Assembly: GCA_004210455.1 (NCBI GenBank) | Contig: SEFA01000014.1 | Span: 108,245-172,244, forward strand | DNA: 64,000 nt | Direction of reading: 5' to 3' | DNA from: Rubrivivax sp. | GTDB lineage: Bacteria > Pseudomonadota > Gammaproteobacteria > Burkholderiales > Burkholderiaceae_C | Shown here: piece by piece, positions 9,196-17,228 of the stretch | How the letters are laid out: the number at the start of each line of letters is the position of its first letter | Numbering within the stretch: position 1 is the stretch's first letter | Notes under the pieces: generated by a model | What the model saw: only the letters and a program-made list of their open reading frames with translations | Databases searched by the model: none | Told to the model about the DNA's origin: nothing | Position numbers and translations under genes: made by a program

Positions 9196-9248
9196 GGAAA
9201 AATCTGCCGCATCCTCTTTCATGTCAGCGTGCGGCCAGGAGTTCCCTC

Positions 9249-9368
9249 ATGACCCTCCTCTTGATCCTGAGCCTTCTGTTCGGCGGCGGCGCGTGGCGCG
9301 CCTGGGCCTCATGGCGCCGCCTGCTGCGGCAGCTGCCGCGACGCAACCGCGACATGGTGTTGTTCTGA
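9249..9368 (+). CDS. Small single-helix membrane protein, 39 residues
   Basis: This short ORF has a good ribosome-binding site (AGGAG at 9237-9241, seven bases before ATG). The predicted protein starts with a hydrophobic helix (MTLLLILSLLFGGGAW), continues with a Trp/Arg-rich amphipathic part (RAWASWRRLLRQLPRR) and ends NRDMVLF. It would be a single-pass inner-membrane peptide with a basic cytoplasmic tail. It lies directly downstream of the second TetR operator-like site, so it is the best candidate target of that regulator. I do not recognise a named family. Confidence 0.55.
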   Translation: MTLLLILSLLFGGGAWRAWASWRRLLRQLPRRNRDMVLF

Positions 9369-9429
9369 GCGCCGACCTCGGCCCCACCGGGTCACGGGAT
9401 AAGCCGTAGTCGCGTGACCCTGGGCGCTC
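9367..9429. promoter_or_regulatory. Nested hairpin before the NCS2 transporter gene
   Basis: Two inverted repeats are nested: outer arms GAGCGCC (9367-9373) and GGCGCTC (9423-9429), inner arms GGGTCACG (9389-9396) and CGTGACCC (9413-9420) with a 16-nt loop. It overlaps the stop codon of the 39-codon ORF. It may be a terminator for the upstream unit, although no U-tract follows, or a structured leader for the transporter gene starting at 9466. Confidence 0.45.
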
Positions 9430-9465
9430 CTTACACTCGTGGGCTTGTCCCATCGAGGAAAGTCC

Positions 9466-10758
9466 ATGGCGTGGTTGATGCGCTGGCGGCCCGTGACCGT
9501 CGGCCCCGAAAAGGCGATTGCTCCCGATGAACGCCTGTCCTGGCCGCAGACCGCGGCGCTCGGCCTGCAACATGTGATCGCCATGTTCGGCGCCACGGTG
9601 CTGGCGCCGCTGCTGATGGGCTTCGACCCGAACGTCGCCGTGCTGATGAGCGGCGTGGGTACCCTGCTCTTCTTCTTCCTGACCGGCGGCCGGGTGCCGA
9701 GCTACCTCGGCTCGAGCTTCGCGTTCATCGGCGTGGTCATCGCCGCCACCGGTTATGCCGGCAGCGGTCCCAACCCCAACCCCAACCTGCCGCTGGCGCT
9801 GGGCGGGATCATCGCCTGCGGCGTGCTGTACACCGCCATCGGCCTGCTGGTGTCGGCCACGGGCAGCGGCTGGGTCGAGAAGCTGATGCCGCCGGTGGTC
9901 ACCGGCGCGGTGGTCGCGGTGATCGGGTTGAACCTCGCGTCGGTGCCGATCAAGACCATGGCGCCCACACCCTTTGACGCCTGGATGCAGGCCGCGACCT
10001 TCGTCAGCGTCGCCGTGGTCGCGGTCTATGCGCGCGGGATGCTGCAGCGCCTGCTGATCCTCGCCGGCCTGATCCAGGCCAGCCTCATCTACGCGCTGCT
10101 GACCAACGGCTTCGGCCTGGGCGCGCCGATCGACCTGTCCAAGGTCGCCGCGGCGGCGTGGATCGGCCTGCCGCAGTTCCATGCGCCGGTCTTCGACGGT
10201 GCCGCCATGCTGATGATCGCGCCGGTCGCGCTGATCCTGGTCGCCGAGAACCTCGGCCACCTGAAGGCGGTCGGCGCGATGACCGGCCGCGACATGACGC
10301 CCTTCCTCGGTCGCGCCTTCATCGGCGACGGCCTCGCCACGATCGCCAGCGGCGCCGTCGGTGGCACCGGCGTCACCACCTACGCCGAGAACATCGGCGT
10401 CATGGCCGCCACGCGCATCTACTCGACGGCGGTCTTCGTCTTCGCGGCGCTGATGGCCCTGGCGCTGGGCTTCTCGCCGAAGTTCGGCGCCCTGATCCAG
10501 GCCATTCCGCTGGCGGTGATGGGCGGCGTCAGCATCGTCGTGTTCGGCCTGATCGCGATCGCCGGCGCCCGCATCTGGGTCGACCACCAGGTCGACTTCC
10601 GCGACCCGCGCAACCTGATGGTGGCCGCGATCACGCTGGTGATCGGCACCGGCGACTTCACGTTGAAGCTGGGCGGGTTTACGCTGGGTGGCATCGGAAC
10701 CGCTACCTTCGGCGCCATCCTGCTGCATGCGCTCCTCCGGCGCGGCCGCACGGACTGA
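9466..10758 (+). CDS. NCS2 (UraA/xanthine-uracil permease family) nucleobase transporter
   Basis: The 430-residue protein has 12-14 hydrophobic segments and matches the nucleobase:cation symporter-2 family, importing uracil, xanthine or a related base with protons. Visible landmarks are LGLQHVIAMFGATVLAPLLM near the N-terminus, the GRVPSYLGSSFAFIGVV loop, the VAENLGHLKAVGAMTGRDM segment in the family's helix 8 region and GGTGVTTYAENIGVMAATR in helix 10. The last two carry the acidic and polar residues that bind substrate and ion in UraA. ATG 9466 follows GAGGA. Substrate specificity cannot be read from the sequence. Confidence 0.9.
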   Translation: MAWLMRWRPVTVGPEKAIAPDERLSWPQTAALGLQHVIAMFGATVLAPLLMGFDPNVAVLMSGVGTLLFFFLTGGRVPSYLGSSFAFIGVVIAATGYAGSGPNPNPNLPLALGGIIACGVLYTAIGLLVSATGSGWVEKLMPPVVTGAVVAVIGLNLASVPIKTMAPTPFDAWMQAATFVSVAVVAVYARGMLQRLLILAGLIQASLIYALLTNGFGLGAPIDLSKVAAAAWIGLPQFHAPVFDGAAMLMIAPVALILVAENLGHLKAVGAMTGRDMTPFLGRAFIGDGLATIASGAVGGTGVTTYAENIGVMAATRIYSTAVFVFAALMALALGFSPKFGALIQAIPLAVMGGVSIVVFGLIAIAGARIWVDHQVDFRDPRNLMVAAITLVIGTGDFTLKLGGFTLGGIGTATFGAILLHALLRRGRTD

Positions 10759-10772
10759 CCCCTTCGGCCTTC

Positions 10773-12872
10773 ATGCCCTTCAAGCCTTCGGAACCCCGCG
10801 CCGCGGCCCTGGCGCCCGCCGTGTGCCTCGCGCTGGCGCTGCTGTCGGGCTGTGGTCCAGGTGACGGCGCCGGATCGCGCCCGGCTGGCGCCTCCGGTGC
10901 TTCCGGCTCCGCGAGCGTGCCGGCCGTCCAGGACCGGGCGCTGCAGGCCGAGCTCGAGCAGCAGGAACGCGTCGGCCAGGCGCATCCGCGCGACCATGTG
11001 CGGGAGTTGCAGGCGATCGAGGCTCGCGCGGCGGTGGGCAGCGCCGAACGGCTGGAGGCGCTGAGCCAGCGCGCCGCGCTGCTCGCGCAGCTGCGCGACC
11101 GCAGCGGGCACGAGGCGGCGATCGAAGCGATCAAGGCCTGGCCCGAGGCGGCGACGACGCGCTCGCAGATTCCGCTGGCGCTGATGCTGGCGCGCGCGCA
11201 ATGGCTGAAGGCCAACGGTGAACTCGGCGCCGGGGTGCGCCTGCTGGGCGGCCTGGCCGACATCGACGCCGCGACTGCGGATCGCCGCCTGATGTGGCGC
11301 GCGACCGAACTGCGCGCCTACATCCAGGGCGACTACGGCGAGGTCGACGCGGCCGTCGAAAGCGGTCTGAAGGCGCTGGAGCAGTCGCGCGCGATGGAGT
11401 CGCGCTGGCGCGCCGCACACACCGAGGCGACCCTGGCCTTCAACTACTACCGCAGCCAGCAGTTCGATCACGCCAAACGCACCGCGCGCGAGGCGCTGCA
11501 GGCTGCGCAGCAGGACCCGGATCCCGTGCTGCTGTACTCGGTCCATACCATCCTGGGCATCGTGCATTCGCAGGACGAGGATCCGAAGCTCAGCCAGCAG
11601 GCCCGCGAGCAGGCGCTGCAGTACGCCCGCGAGGCACAGGCGCCCGGTCTGCAGGCCCTGGCGCTGGGCAACCTGGCCGACTACGAACTGCGCAGCGGCA
11701 ACTACGCGCGGGCGCTGGACCTGTCGACGCAAAGCCTGGCGCTCGCGCACGAGAGCGGCGACATCTCGACCGAGATCCTGGCGCGGTACAACTCGGGCAT
11801 CGCCAAGATCGGCCTGCGCAAGCTGGAGGAGGGCAAGCGCGACGTGCTGCAGGCCATCACGATGGACGCGCAGCGCGAGGCCGGCGGCTACACCGCCGAA
11901 TCCTGGCTGGAGCTGGGCACCTACCTGGAGAAGTTCGACGACCTGCCGGGCGCGGTCGAGGCCTTCCATCAATCGCGCCGGGAGTTCGACGAAGTGCTGC
12001 GCGACGAGACGCGCAAGGCGGTGCTCGAGGCGCAGGCGCGTTTCGAGGACCAGCAGCGCCAGCGCGAGATCCGGCTGCTCAACCAGGACAACAGCCTCAA
12101 GGCCGAGCAGATCCGCACGCGTGACCTGCAGCTGAAGCTGTGGGCCGAGGTCGGCGGGTGCGTGCTGCTGTCCGGCGCCTTGCTGGCGCTGGCGTACCGG
12201 CGCATCCGCCGCACGAATGCGGCCCTGGCGCAGACCAACGAATCGCTGCGCGTGCAGAGCGAGCGCGATCCGCTGACGGGGCTCGCGAACCGTCGCCACT
12301 TCCAGCAGGCCATCGCGCAACGCACCCGCGACGGCGGGTTGCGCGGCAGCCTGTTCCTGATCGACATCGACCACTTCAAGCGCATCAACGACCAGTGGGG
12401 CCACGCGGCCGGCGACACCGTGCTGGTGGAGGTCGCGCGCCGCCTGTGCGGCGTGCTGCGCGAGCAGGACCTGGTCGTGCGCTGGGGCGGCGAGGAATTC
12501 CTGATCCTCGTGACCTCGGAAGCGACCGAGGATGCGCGCCAGCTCGGCCAGCGGCTGCTGGACCAGATGGGCGGACAGCCGGTCGAGCACGGCTCGCTGC
12601 GCATCCCGATCAGCGCGTCCATCGGTTTCGCCAGCTTCCCGATGGCGCCGCAAGACCTGACGCTGGAATGGGAACGGGCCATCGATCTCGTCGACACCGT
12701 GATGTACATGGCCAAGGCGCATGGGCGCAACAAGGCCTACGGTGTCGCGGCCATGCAGGCGCGCGACCGCGACCAGCTGCTCGCGCTGGCCGGCCGCATC
12801 GAGTCCGCGTGGCACCAGGGCCAGGTGCAGCTGGTCAGCCTGCTGGGACCGACGCAGGAGTCCCGCGCATGA
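10773..12872 (+). CDS. TPR-containing diguanylate cyclase, lipoprotein-anchored
   Basis: The 699-residue protein has a lipobox (LLSGC, Cys27), a periplasmic helical TPR-type region (about 150-440), a short coiled segment, one membrane helix near 455-475 (GGCVLLSGALLALAY) and a cytoplasmic GGDEF domain (about 500-660). The active-site sequence is GGEEF at 572-576, and REQD five residues before it fits the RxxD product-inhibition site, so it should make cyclic di-GMP from GTP. A lipid-anchored N-terminus together with a later membrane helix is unusual. Its stop overlaps the start of a paralogue of the same architecture. Confidence 0.92.
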   Translation: MPFKPSEPRAAALAPAVCLALALLSGCGPGDGAGSRPAGASGASGSASVPAVQDRALQAELEQQERVGQAHPRDHVRELQAIEARAAVGSAERLEALSQRAALLAQLRDRSGHEAAIEAIKAWPEAATTRSQIPLALMLARAQWLKANGELGAGVRLLGGLADIDAATADRRLMWRATELRAYIQGDYGEVDAAVESGLKALEQSRAMESRWRAAHTEATLAFNYYRSQQFDHAKRTAREALQAAQQDPDPVLLYSVHTILGIVHSQDEDPKLSQQAREQALQYAREAQAPGLQALALGNLADYELRSGNYARALDLSTQSLALAHESGDISTEILARYNSGIAKIGLRKLEEGKRDVLQAITMDAQREAGGYTAESWLELGTYLEKFDDLPGAVEAFHQSRREFDEVLRDETRKAVLEAQARFEDQQRQREIRLLNQDNSLKAEQIRTRDLQLKLWAEVGGCVLLSGALLALAYRRIRRTNAALAQTNESLRVQSERDPLTGLANRRHFQQAIAQRTRDGGLRGSLFLIDIDHFKRINDQWGHAAGDTVLVEVARRLCGVLREQDLVVRWGGEEFLILVTSEATEDARQLGQRLLDQMGGQPVEHGSLRIPISASIGFASFPMAPQDLTLEWERAIDLVDTVMYMAKAHGRNKAYGVAAMQARDRDQLLALAGRIESAWHQGQVQLVSLLGPTQESRA

Positions 12873-14920
12873 AGACAGCGCTGCTCGCTCCTTCGGGCCT
12901 CCTCGTCCGGCTCGTCCTGCTCGTCCTGATGGCACCGGGCGCGGTGCCGGCCCGCGCCGAGATCCCCGATCGCGCCCTGGATGCGCAGCTCGCGCAGCTG
13001 GACCGCTTCGGCTACAACGAGCCGGCGAAGGCGGCGCAGCAGTTGCGTGCGCTGCTGGCGGAACCCGCGCATGCGGCGCATCGGCTGCACATCGAATACA
13101 CCCTGGGCCGCAATGCGGTCCAGGCGGGGCGTCCCGACGACGTCCGCCGCATGGCTGCCGAGCTGGAGTCGAAGCCGGGCGGCCGGCCGCTCGCGCGCAT
13201 GCTGTTGGCCGAGCTGCAAGATCGACAGGGCCAGACCGGCCGCTCCGGCGAGATGGCGCAGCTCGCGCTCGACGAGCTCTCGCCGGCCTGCCCCGCCGCA
13301 TCGACGGCGCCCCTGCCGCCCGAATGCGATGCGCGCGTGATGATCCAGGCGCTGAGGCTGCTTGCCCGGGCCCAGGGTGCGCGCGGCGAATACGCATTCG
13401 CGGAGACCTCGTTGCGGCGGGCGTTGTCGCTGGCGCAGGCGGTCCAGGACCATAGCGTGACCGGCACGATGATGGGGTCGCTGGCGGTCAACAGCCAGGT
13501 CCGGGATGAGCCCGCCGCGGCCCAGCAATGGATGACGCAGGCCTGGCAGCTCGCACAGGGCGACGTCTCGGCGATGAGCCGAGCGAAGATGGTCGAGTCG
13601 ATGGTCGCATCGCGGCGCGGCGACCGGACCACCCAGCTGGCGGCGCTGGAAGACGCGCTGCGGCTGGCCGAACAGTCGGGCGGGCGGCGCGACGTGGCGG
13701 TGCTGCAGAACAACCTGCTCGACGCCTACATCCACACCGACCAGTCCGCCAAGGCGGTCCAGCTCGCCCGACTGGCGCTGCCGGTCATGCAGTTCTACAA
13801 CGACCAGACCAACGAGCGCACGCTGCGACACAACCTGTCGGTCGCGCTGGTCCAGCAGCGCCAGTTCGAGCCCGCGCGACGCGAGATCGCCCGGGTCCTC
13901 GACATGGCCCAGGGCGACTTCGATCCCGTGCGCCGCGCGCTGCAGCTGCGCGAGCTGGGCGAGGCCTATGCGAAGGTCGGCCAGGCGAAGGAAGCGCTGC
14001 GGCTCTATCACGAGGAGCGCGCGCTGAGCGCCGACACGGCGCGACGCAACCGGGAGTCCTCGCTGCAGCAACTGCGACTGAAGTACGACAGCGAGGCCAA
14101 GCAGCGCGACCTGGAGCTGCTGCGCCGCGAGCAGACGCTGCAGGACCGCGAGCTCGGCAACCGCCGACTGGCGCAGTACGTCGGCGTGGGACTGGCGGCG
14201 TTGCTGGGGCTGTCGCTGATCCTGATCGGCGTGATGCTGGCGCGCGTCCGCGACGCCAACCGCAAGCTCAAGGCCAACCAGAGCCTGCTGCGCGCGCAGA
14301 GCGAGCGCGACCCGCTGACGGACCTGGCCAACCGCCGCCACTTCCTCGCGGTCATGGACCGCCATGCGAAGGACATGTTCACCGGCGCGCTGCTGATGAT
14401 CGACATCGATCACTTCAAGCACGTCAACGACCGCCACGGCCATGCGGCCGGAGACGCCGTGATCATCGAGGTCTCCCGGCGCATCGCGCAGGCGGTGCGG
14501 GCGGAGGACCTCGTCGTGCGCTGGGGCGGCGAGGAATTCCTGGTCTTCGCCCGCAACGTCGCGCCGGAGCAGCTGCAGCGGCTCGCCGAGCGCATCCTGT
14601 TCATCGTCGGCGGCGAGCCGGTGCCCACATCGGCGGGCCCGCTGCGGGTGACCTGCTCGGTCGGCTTCGCGCATTTCCCGCTGCCGCCCGCACAGCTCGC
14701 GCTGCATTGGGAGCAGGCGGTCAACTGGGCCGACATGGCGCTCTACACGGCCAAGTCGCAAGGGCGCAACCGCGCGCGCGGCATCGTCACGGTCGAGGCC
14801 GGCGACGCGCAGGCGCTGATCCAGATCGAGGCCGACTTCGACGCCGCCTGCAGCTCCGAGCGGGTGCAGCTCCAGACCATCCTGGGTCCGGAGTCACCCG
14901 AGGTGCCCGGCGCGGACTAG
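12869..14920 (+). CDS. TPR-containing diguanylate cyclase (tandem paralogue)
   Basis: The 683-residue protein repeats the layout of the preceding one, but with a cleavable signal peptide (residues 1-31, ending PARAE) instead of a lipobox. A TPR-like sensor region (about 60-390) is followed by a coiled coil, a membrane helix near 435-455 ([21 protein letters not shown]) and a GGDEF domain with GGEEF at 553-557 and the RAED inhibition site before it. It should be an active diguanylate cyclase. It overlaps the upstream gene by ATGA, so the pair is translationally coupled and arose by tandem duplication. Confidence 0.92.
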   Translation: MKTALLAPSGLLVRLVLLVLMAPGAVPARAEIPDRALDAQLAQLDRFGYNEPAKAAQQLRALLAEPAHAAHRLHIEYTLGRNAVQAGRPDDVRRMAAELESKPGGRPLARMLLAELQDRQGQTGRSGEMAQLALDELSPACPAASTAPLPPECDARVMIQALRLLARAQGARGEYAFAETSLRRALSLAQAVQDHSVTGTMMGSLAVNSQVRDEPAAAQQWMTQAWQLAQGDVSAMSRAKMVESMVASRRGDRTTQLAALEDALRLAEQSGGRRDVAVLQNNLLDAYIHTDQSAKAVQLARLALPVMQFYNDQTNERTLRHNLSVALVQQRQFEPARREIARVLDMAQGDFDPVRRALQLRELGEAYAKVGQAKEALRLYHEERALSADTARRNRESSLQQLRLKYDSEAKQRDLELLRREQTLQDRELGNRRLAQYVGVGLAALLGLSLILIGVMLARVRDANRKLKANQSLLRAQSERDPLTDLANRRHFLAVMDRHAKDMFTGALLMIDIDHFKHVNDRHGHAAGDAVIIEVSRRIAQAVRAEDLVVRWGGEEFLVFARNVAPEQLQRLAERILFIVGGEPVPTSAGPLRVTCSVGFAHFPLPPAQLALHWEQAVNWADMALYTAKSQGRNRARGIVTVEAGDAQALIQIEADFDAACSSERVQLQTILGPESPEVPGAD

Positions 14921-14967
14921 TCGCCCATACTGGGGCGGCCAAGATCCACAACATCGGAGACGCCCCC

Positions 14968-15960
14968 ATGAGCCTGAACCGCCGCGCGCTGCTCGCGCTG
15001 TCGTCCACTGTCTGGCTGCCGGAACTCGTGCGCGCGCAAGCGGCCTGGCCCTCGCGGCCGCTGCGCATCGTCGTGCCCTTTCCGCCGGCCGGCACCACCG
15101 ACCTGATGGCGCGCGCGATGGCGCCGGAACTGCAGAAGGCGCTCGGCCAGCCCGTCGTCGTCGAGAACAAGCCCGGCGCGGGCGGCAACACCGGTTCGGC
15201 CGACGTGGCGCATGCGACGGACGGGCATTCGCTGCTGATGGGCACCGTGGGCACGCATGCGATCAACCAGTCGCTGTATCCGAAGATGCCCTTCGACCCG
15301 GTCAAGGATTTCGCGCCCATCACGCTGGTCGCGGCCGTGCCCAACGTGTTGGTCATGAATCCCGCCAACGCGCAGAAGTACGGCATCAACAGCGTGGCTG
15401 ACCTGGCGCGCGTGGCCAAGGCCAATCCGGGCAAGCTGAACATGTGCTCCAGCGGCAACGGCACGTCGATCCACCTGGCGGGCGAGCTGTTCAAGAGCCT
15501 GACCGGCACCTACATGATCCATTTCCCGTATCGCGGCTCGGGCCCGGCGCTGCTGGACCTGATGGGCGGCAACATGGACCTGATGTTCGACAACCTGCCC
15601 TCGGCGATGCCGCACATCAAGTCCGGCAAGCTCAAGGCCATCGCGGTCACCAGTGCGAAGCGCAGCGAGGCCTTGCCCGATCTCCCCACGATTGCCGAGA
15701 GCGGCGTACCGGAGCTGAAGGCCTTCGAGGCCTCATCGTGGTTTGGGCTGCTGGCGCCGATCGCGCAGCCGGCGGACCAGGTGGCGCGCGTTCAGCGCGA
15801 GGTCGCCAAGGCCTTGGCGACGCCTGTCATCAAGGAGCGCCTGGCGGCGCAGGGCGCTGTTCCTGGAGGTGGCACGAGCGCCGAATTTGCTGCGCTCATT
15901 GCTCGCGAGACGGCCAAGTGGGCCAAGGTTGTGAAGGTCTCTGGCGCGAAGGTCGACTGA
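14968..15960 (+). CDS. Bug-family tripartite tricarboxylate transporter substrate-binding protein
   Basis: This 330-residue periplasmic binding protein has a signal peptide with paired arginines ([13 protein letters not shown], cleavage near residue 25) and the Bug family hallmarks: [44 protein letters not shown] and [16 protein letters not shown]. Bug proteins bind carboxylates or amino-acid-like ligands for TctAB transporters or for signalling. No tctA or tctB is nearby, so this is one of the orphan Bug receptors that are abundant in Burkholderiales. The ligand is unknown. Confidence 0.93.
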   Translation: MSLNRRALLALSSTVWLPELVRAQAAWPSRPLRIVVPFPPAGTTDLMARAMAPELQKALGQPVVVENKPGAGGNTGSADVAHATDGHSLLMGTVGTHAINQSLYPKMPFDPVKDFAPITLVAAVPNVLVMNPANAQKYGINSVADLARVAKANPGKLNMCSSGNGTSIHLAGELFKSLTGTYMIHFPYRGSGPALLDLMGGNMDLMFDNLPSAMPHIKSGKLKAIAVTSAKRSEALPDLPTIAESGVPELKAFEASSWFGLLAPIAQPADQVARVQREVAKALATPVIKERLAAQGAVPGGGTSAEFAALIARETAKWAKVVKVSGAKVD

Positions 15961-15974
15961 GTCCTCGCTCCCAA

Positions 15975-16055
15975 GCCGGCGCGGCCGGTGCCCCTTGGAG
16001 CGAATGCCGAGCATGCGCAGGCGATTGAGCGGAAAGGGGCACCGGCCGTGCCGGC
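15975..16055. repeat. 22-bp near-perfect inverted repeat between convergent genes
   Basis: The arms at 15975-15996 and 16034-16055 are complementary at 21 of 22 positions, separated by 37 bp, and are built around GGCCGGTGCCCCTT. It fills the gap between the convergent Bug and exonuclease genes. It could act as a bidirectional terminator or be a dispersed palindromic element. Confidence 0.6.
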
Positions 16056-16070
16056 GGGCGCCGTCCTCTG

Positions 16071-16856
16071 TCAGAACTTGAAGTCGTAGTCGATTGTCAA
16101 CGGCGCGTGGTCGCTGAAACGCTGGTCGAGATAGATGGCCTCGCGCGTGGCCAGATGGGCCATGCCGGGTGTTGCGAGGTGGTAGTCCAGTCGCCAGCCC
16201 ACGTTCTTCGCCCAGGCCTGGCCGCGGTTGCTCCACCACGTGTACTGCTCGGGCTTGTCGTTGAGGACGCGGAAGACGTCCACCAGCCCGATGTCTTTTT
16301 CGAGCAGCCGCGTCATCCAGTCCCGCTCTTCTGGCAGGAAGCCGCTGTTCTTGCGGTTGCCTTTCCAGTTCTTCAGATCGATTTCCTTGTGGGCGATGTT
16401 GACGTCGGCCACCAGGATGAACTCGCGTTCCGCGCGCAACGCCATCAGATAGGGGTACATCTCCGCCAGGAAGCGGAACTTCGCTGCCTGGCGCTCCTCG
16501 CCGCTGGAGCCGCTGGGGAAGTAGCAGCTGATCAGGCTCAGCTTGCGGCCGGGCTTGTCGAATCGTTTCTCGATCCAGCGCCCCTCGTTGTCGAACTCGC
16601 TGCTGCCGAAGCCGATGATCACGTCGCTGGGCGTCTCCTTCGTATAGAGGCCGACGCCGGAGTAGCCCTTCTTCTGCGCGTAATGGAAGTGGCCGGTCAG
16701 CGTGTCGTACCCGGCGAACTGGGATTCGACGACGTCGGCCTGTGCCTTGAGTTCCTGCACGCCGACCACGTCGGCCTGTTGCGGCGGGAGCCAGTCGAAG
16801 ACGCCCTTGGTGGCGGCCGAACGGATGCCGTTGAGGTTGAGGGTGATGAAGCGCAT
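16071..16856 (-). CDS. xth: Exodeoxyribonuclease III
   Basis: The 261-residue protein belongs to the exonuclease-endonuclease-phosphatase family and cleaves DNA at abasic sites and 3' blocks in base excision repair. It starts MRFITLNLNGIRSA and shows the metal-binding Glu in VVGVQELKAQ, the catalytic Asp/Asn in LVADVNIAHKEIDLKN, the RLDYHLAT segment and the terminal SDHAPLTIDY with catalytic Asp-His. The frame continues 59 codons upstream, but that part is low-complexity and not family-like, so ATG 16856 is the start. In many relatives this gene lies next to pyrE; here a TonB receptor gene lies between them. Confidence 0.95.
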   Translation of the reverse strand: MRFITLNLNGIRSAATKGVFDWLPPQQADVVGVQELKAQADVVESQFAGYDTLTGHFHYAQKKGYSGVGLYTKETPSDVIIGFGSSEFDNEGRWIEKRFDKPGRKLSLISCYFPSGSSGEERQAAKFRFLAEMYPYLMALRAEREFILVADVNIAHKEIDLKNWKGNRKNSGFLPEERDWMTRLLEKDIGLVDVFRVLNDKPEQYTWWSNRGQAWAKNVGWRLDYHLATPGMAHLATREAIYLDQRFSDHAPLTIDYDFKF

Positions 16857-17228
16857 GGGCGGTGGACGGGTGACCCTGGAAGAGGGCGGCAGTATCGCAA
16901 AGCCTCGTTCTGAAGTTGGCAGCAGCGGGGGAGCGAGGCCTCCCCATGAGGGAGCGCGCCCTCCCGTCGGAGGGAACGTCGTGCACCACGTAGCGCCCAC
17001 CTCATGCGTCGTCGACGCCCATTCGGGCGACACGCGAGCAGGTGAAGTATTTGGGCAACAGAAAACGCACCTTCATGGTGCCTAGGGTGACGGCTTTATG
17101 ACGAACTTGCTAGATTCGCGTCCACCGCGCCACCCAGCGCCCACATTTTTGCCGCCAGTGAAGCCCGTTCACCAATCGGTGTCGCTGGCGTCGCCCCGGT
17201 TTCTCATCCTTTCCCGGAGTACTCCCCC
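16857..17228. other. Divergent intergenic region, xth / TonB receptor
   Basis: This 372-bp gap holds the upstream regions of two divergent genes. GCACC-TTCAT-GGTGC at about 17070-17084 is a small hairpin, and TAGATT near 17111 could be a -10 element for the receptor gene, but no convincing -35 accompanies it. I saw no Fur-box-like sequence here and no further gene. Confidence 0.35.

Noticed and set aside
9149..9256. 35-codon ORF starting MPRTGRF before the 39-codon ORF
   Set aside because: It lacks a ribosome-binding site, contains the operator-like site inside it, and overlaps the better-supported ORF start.
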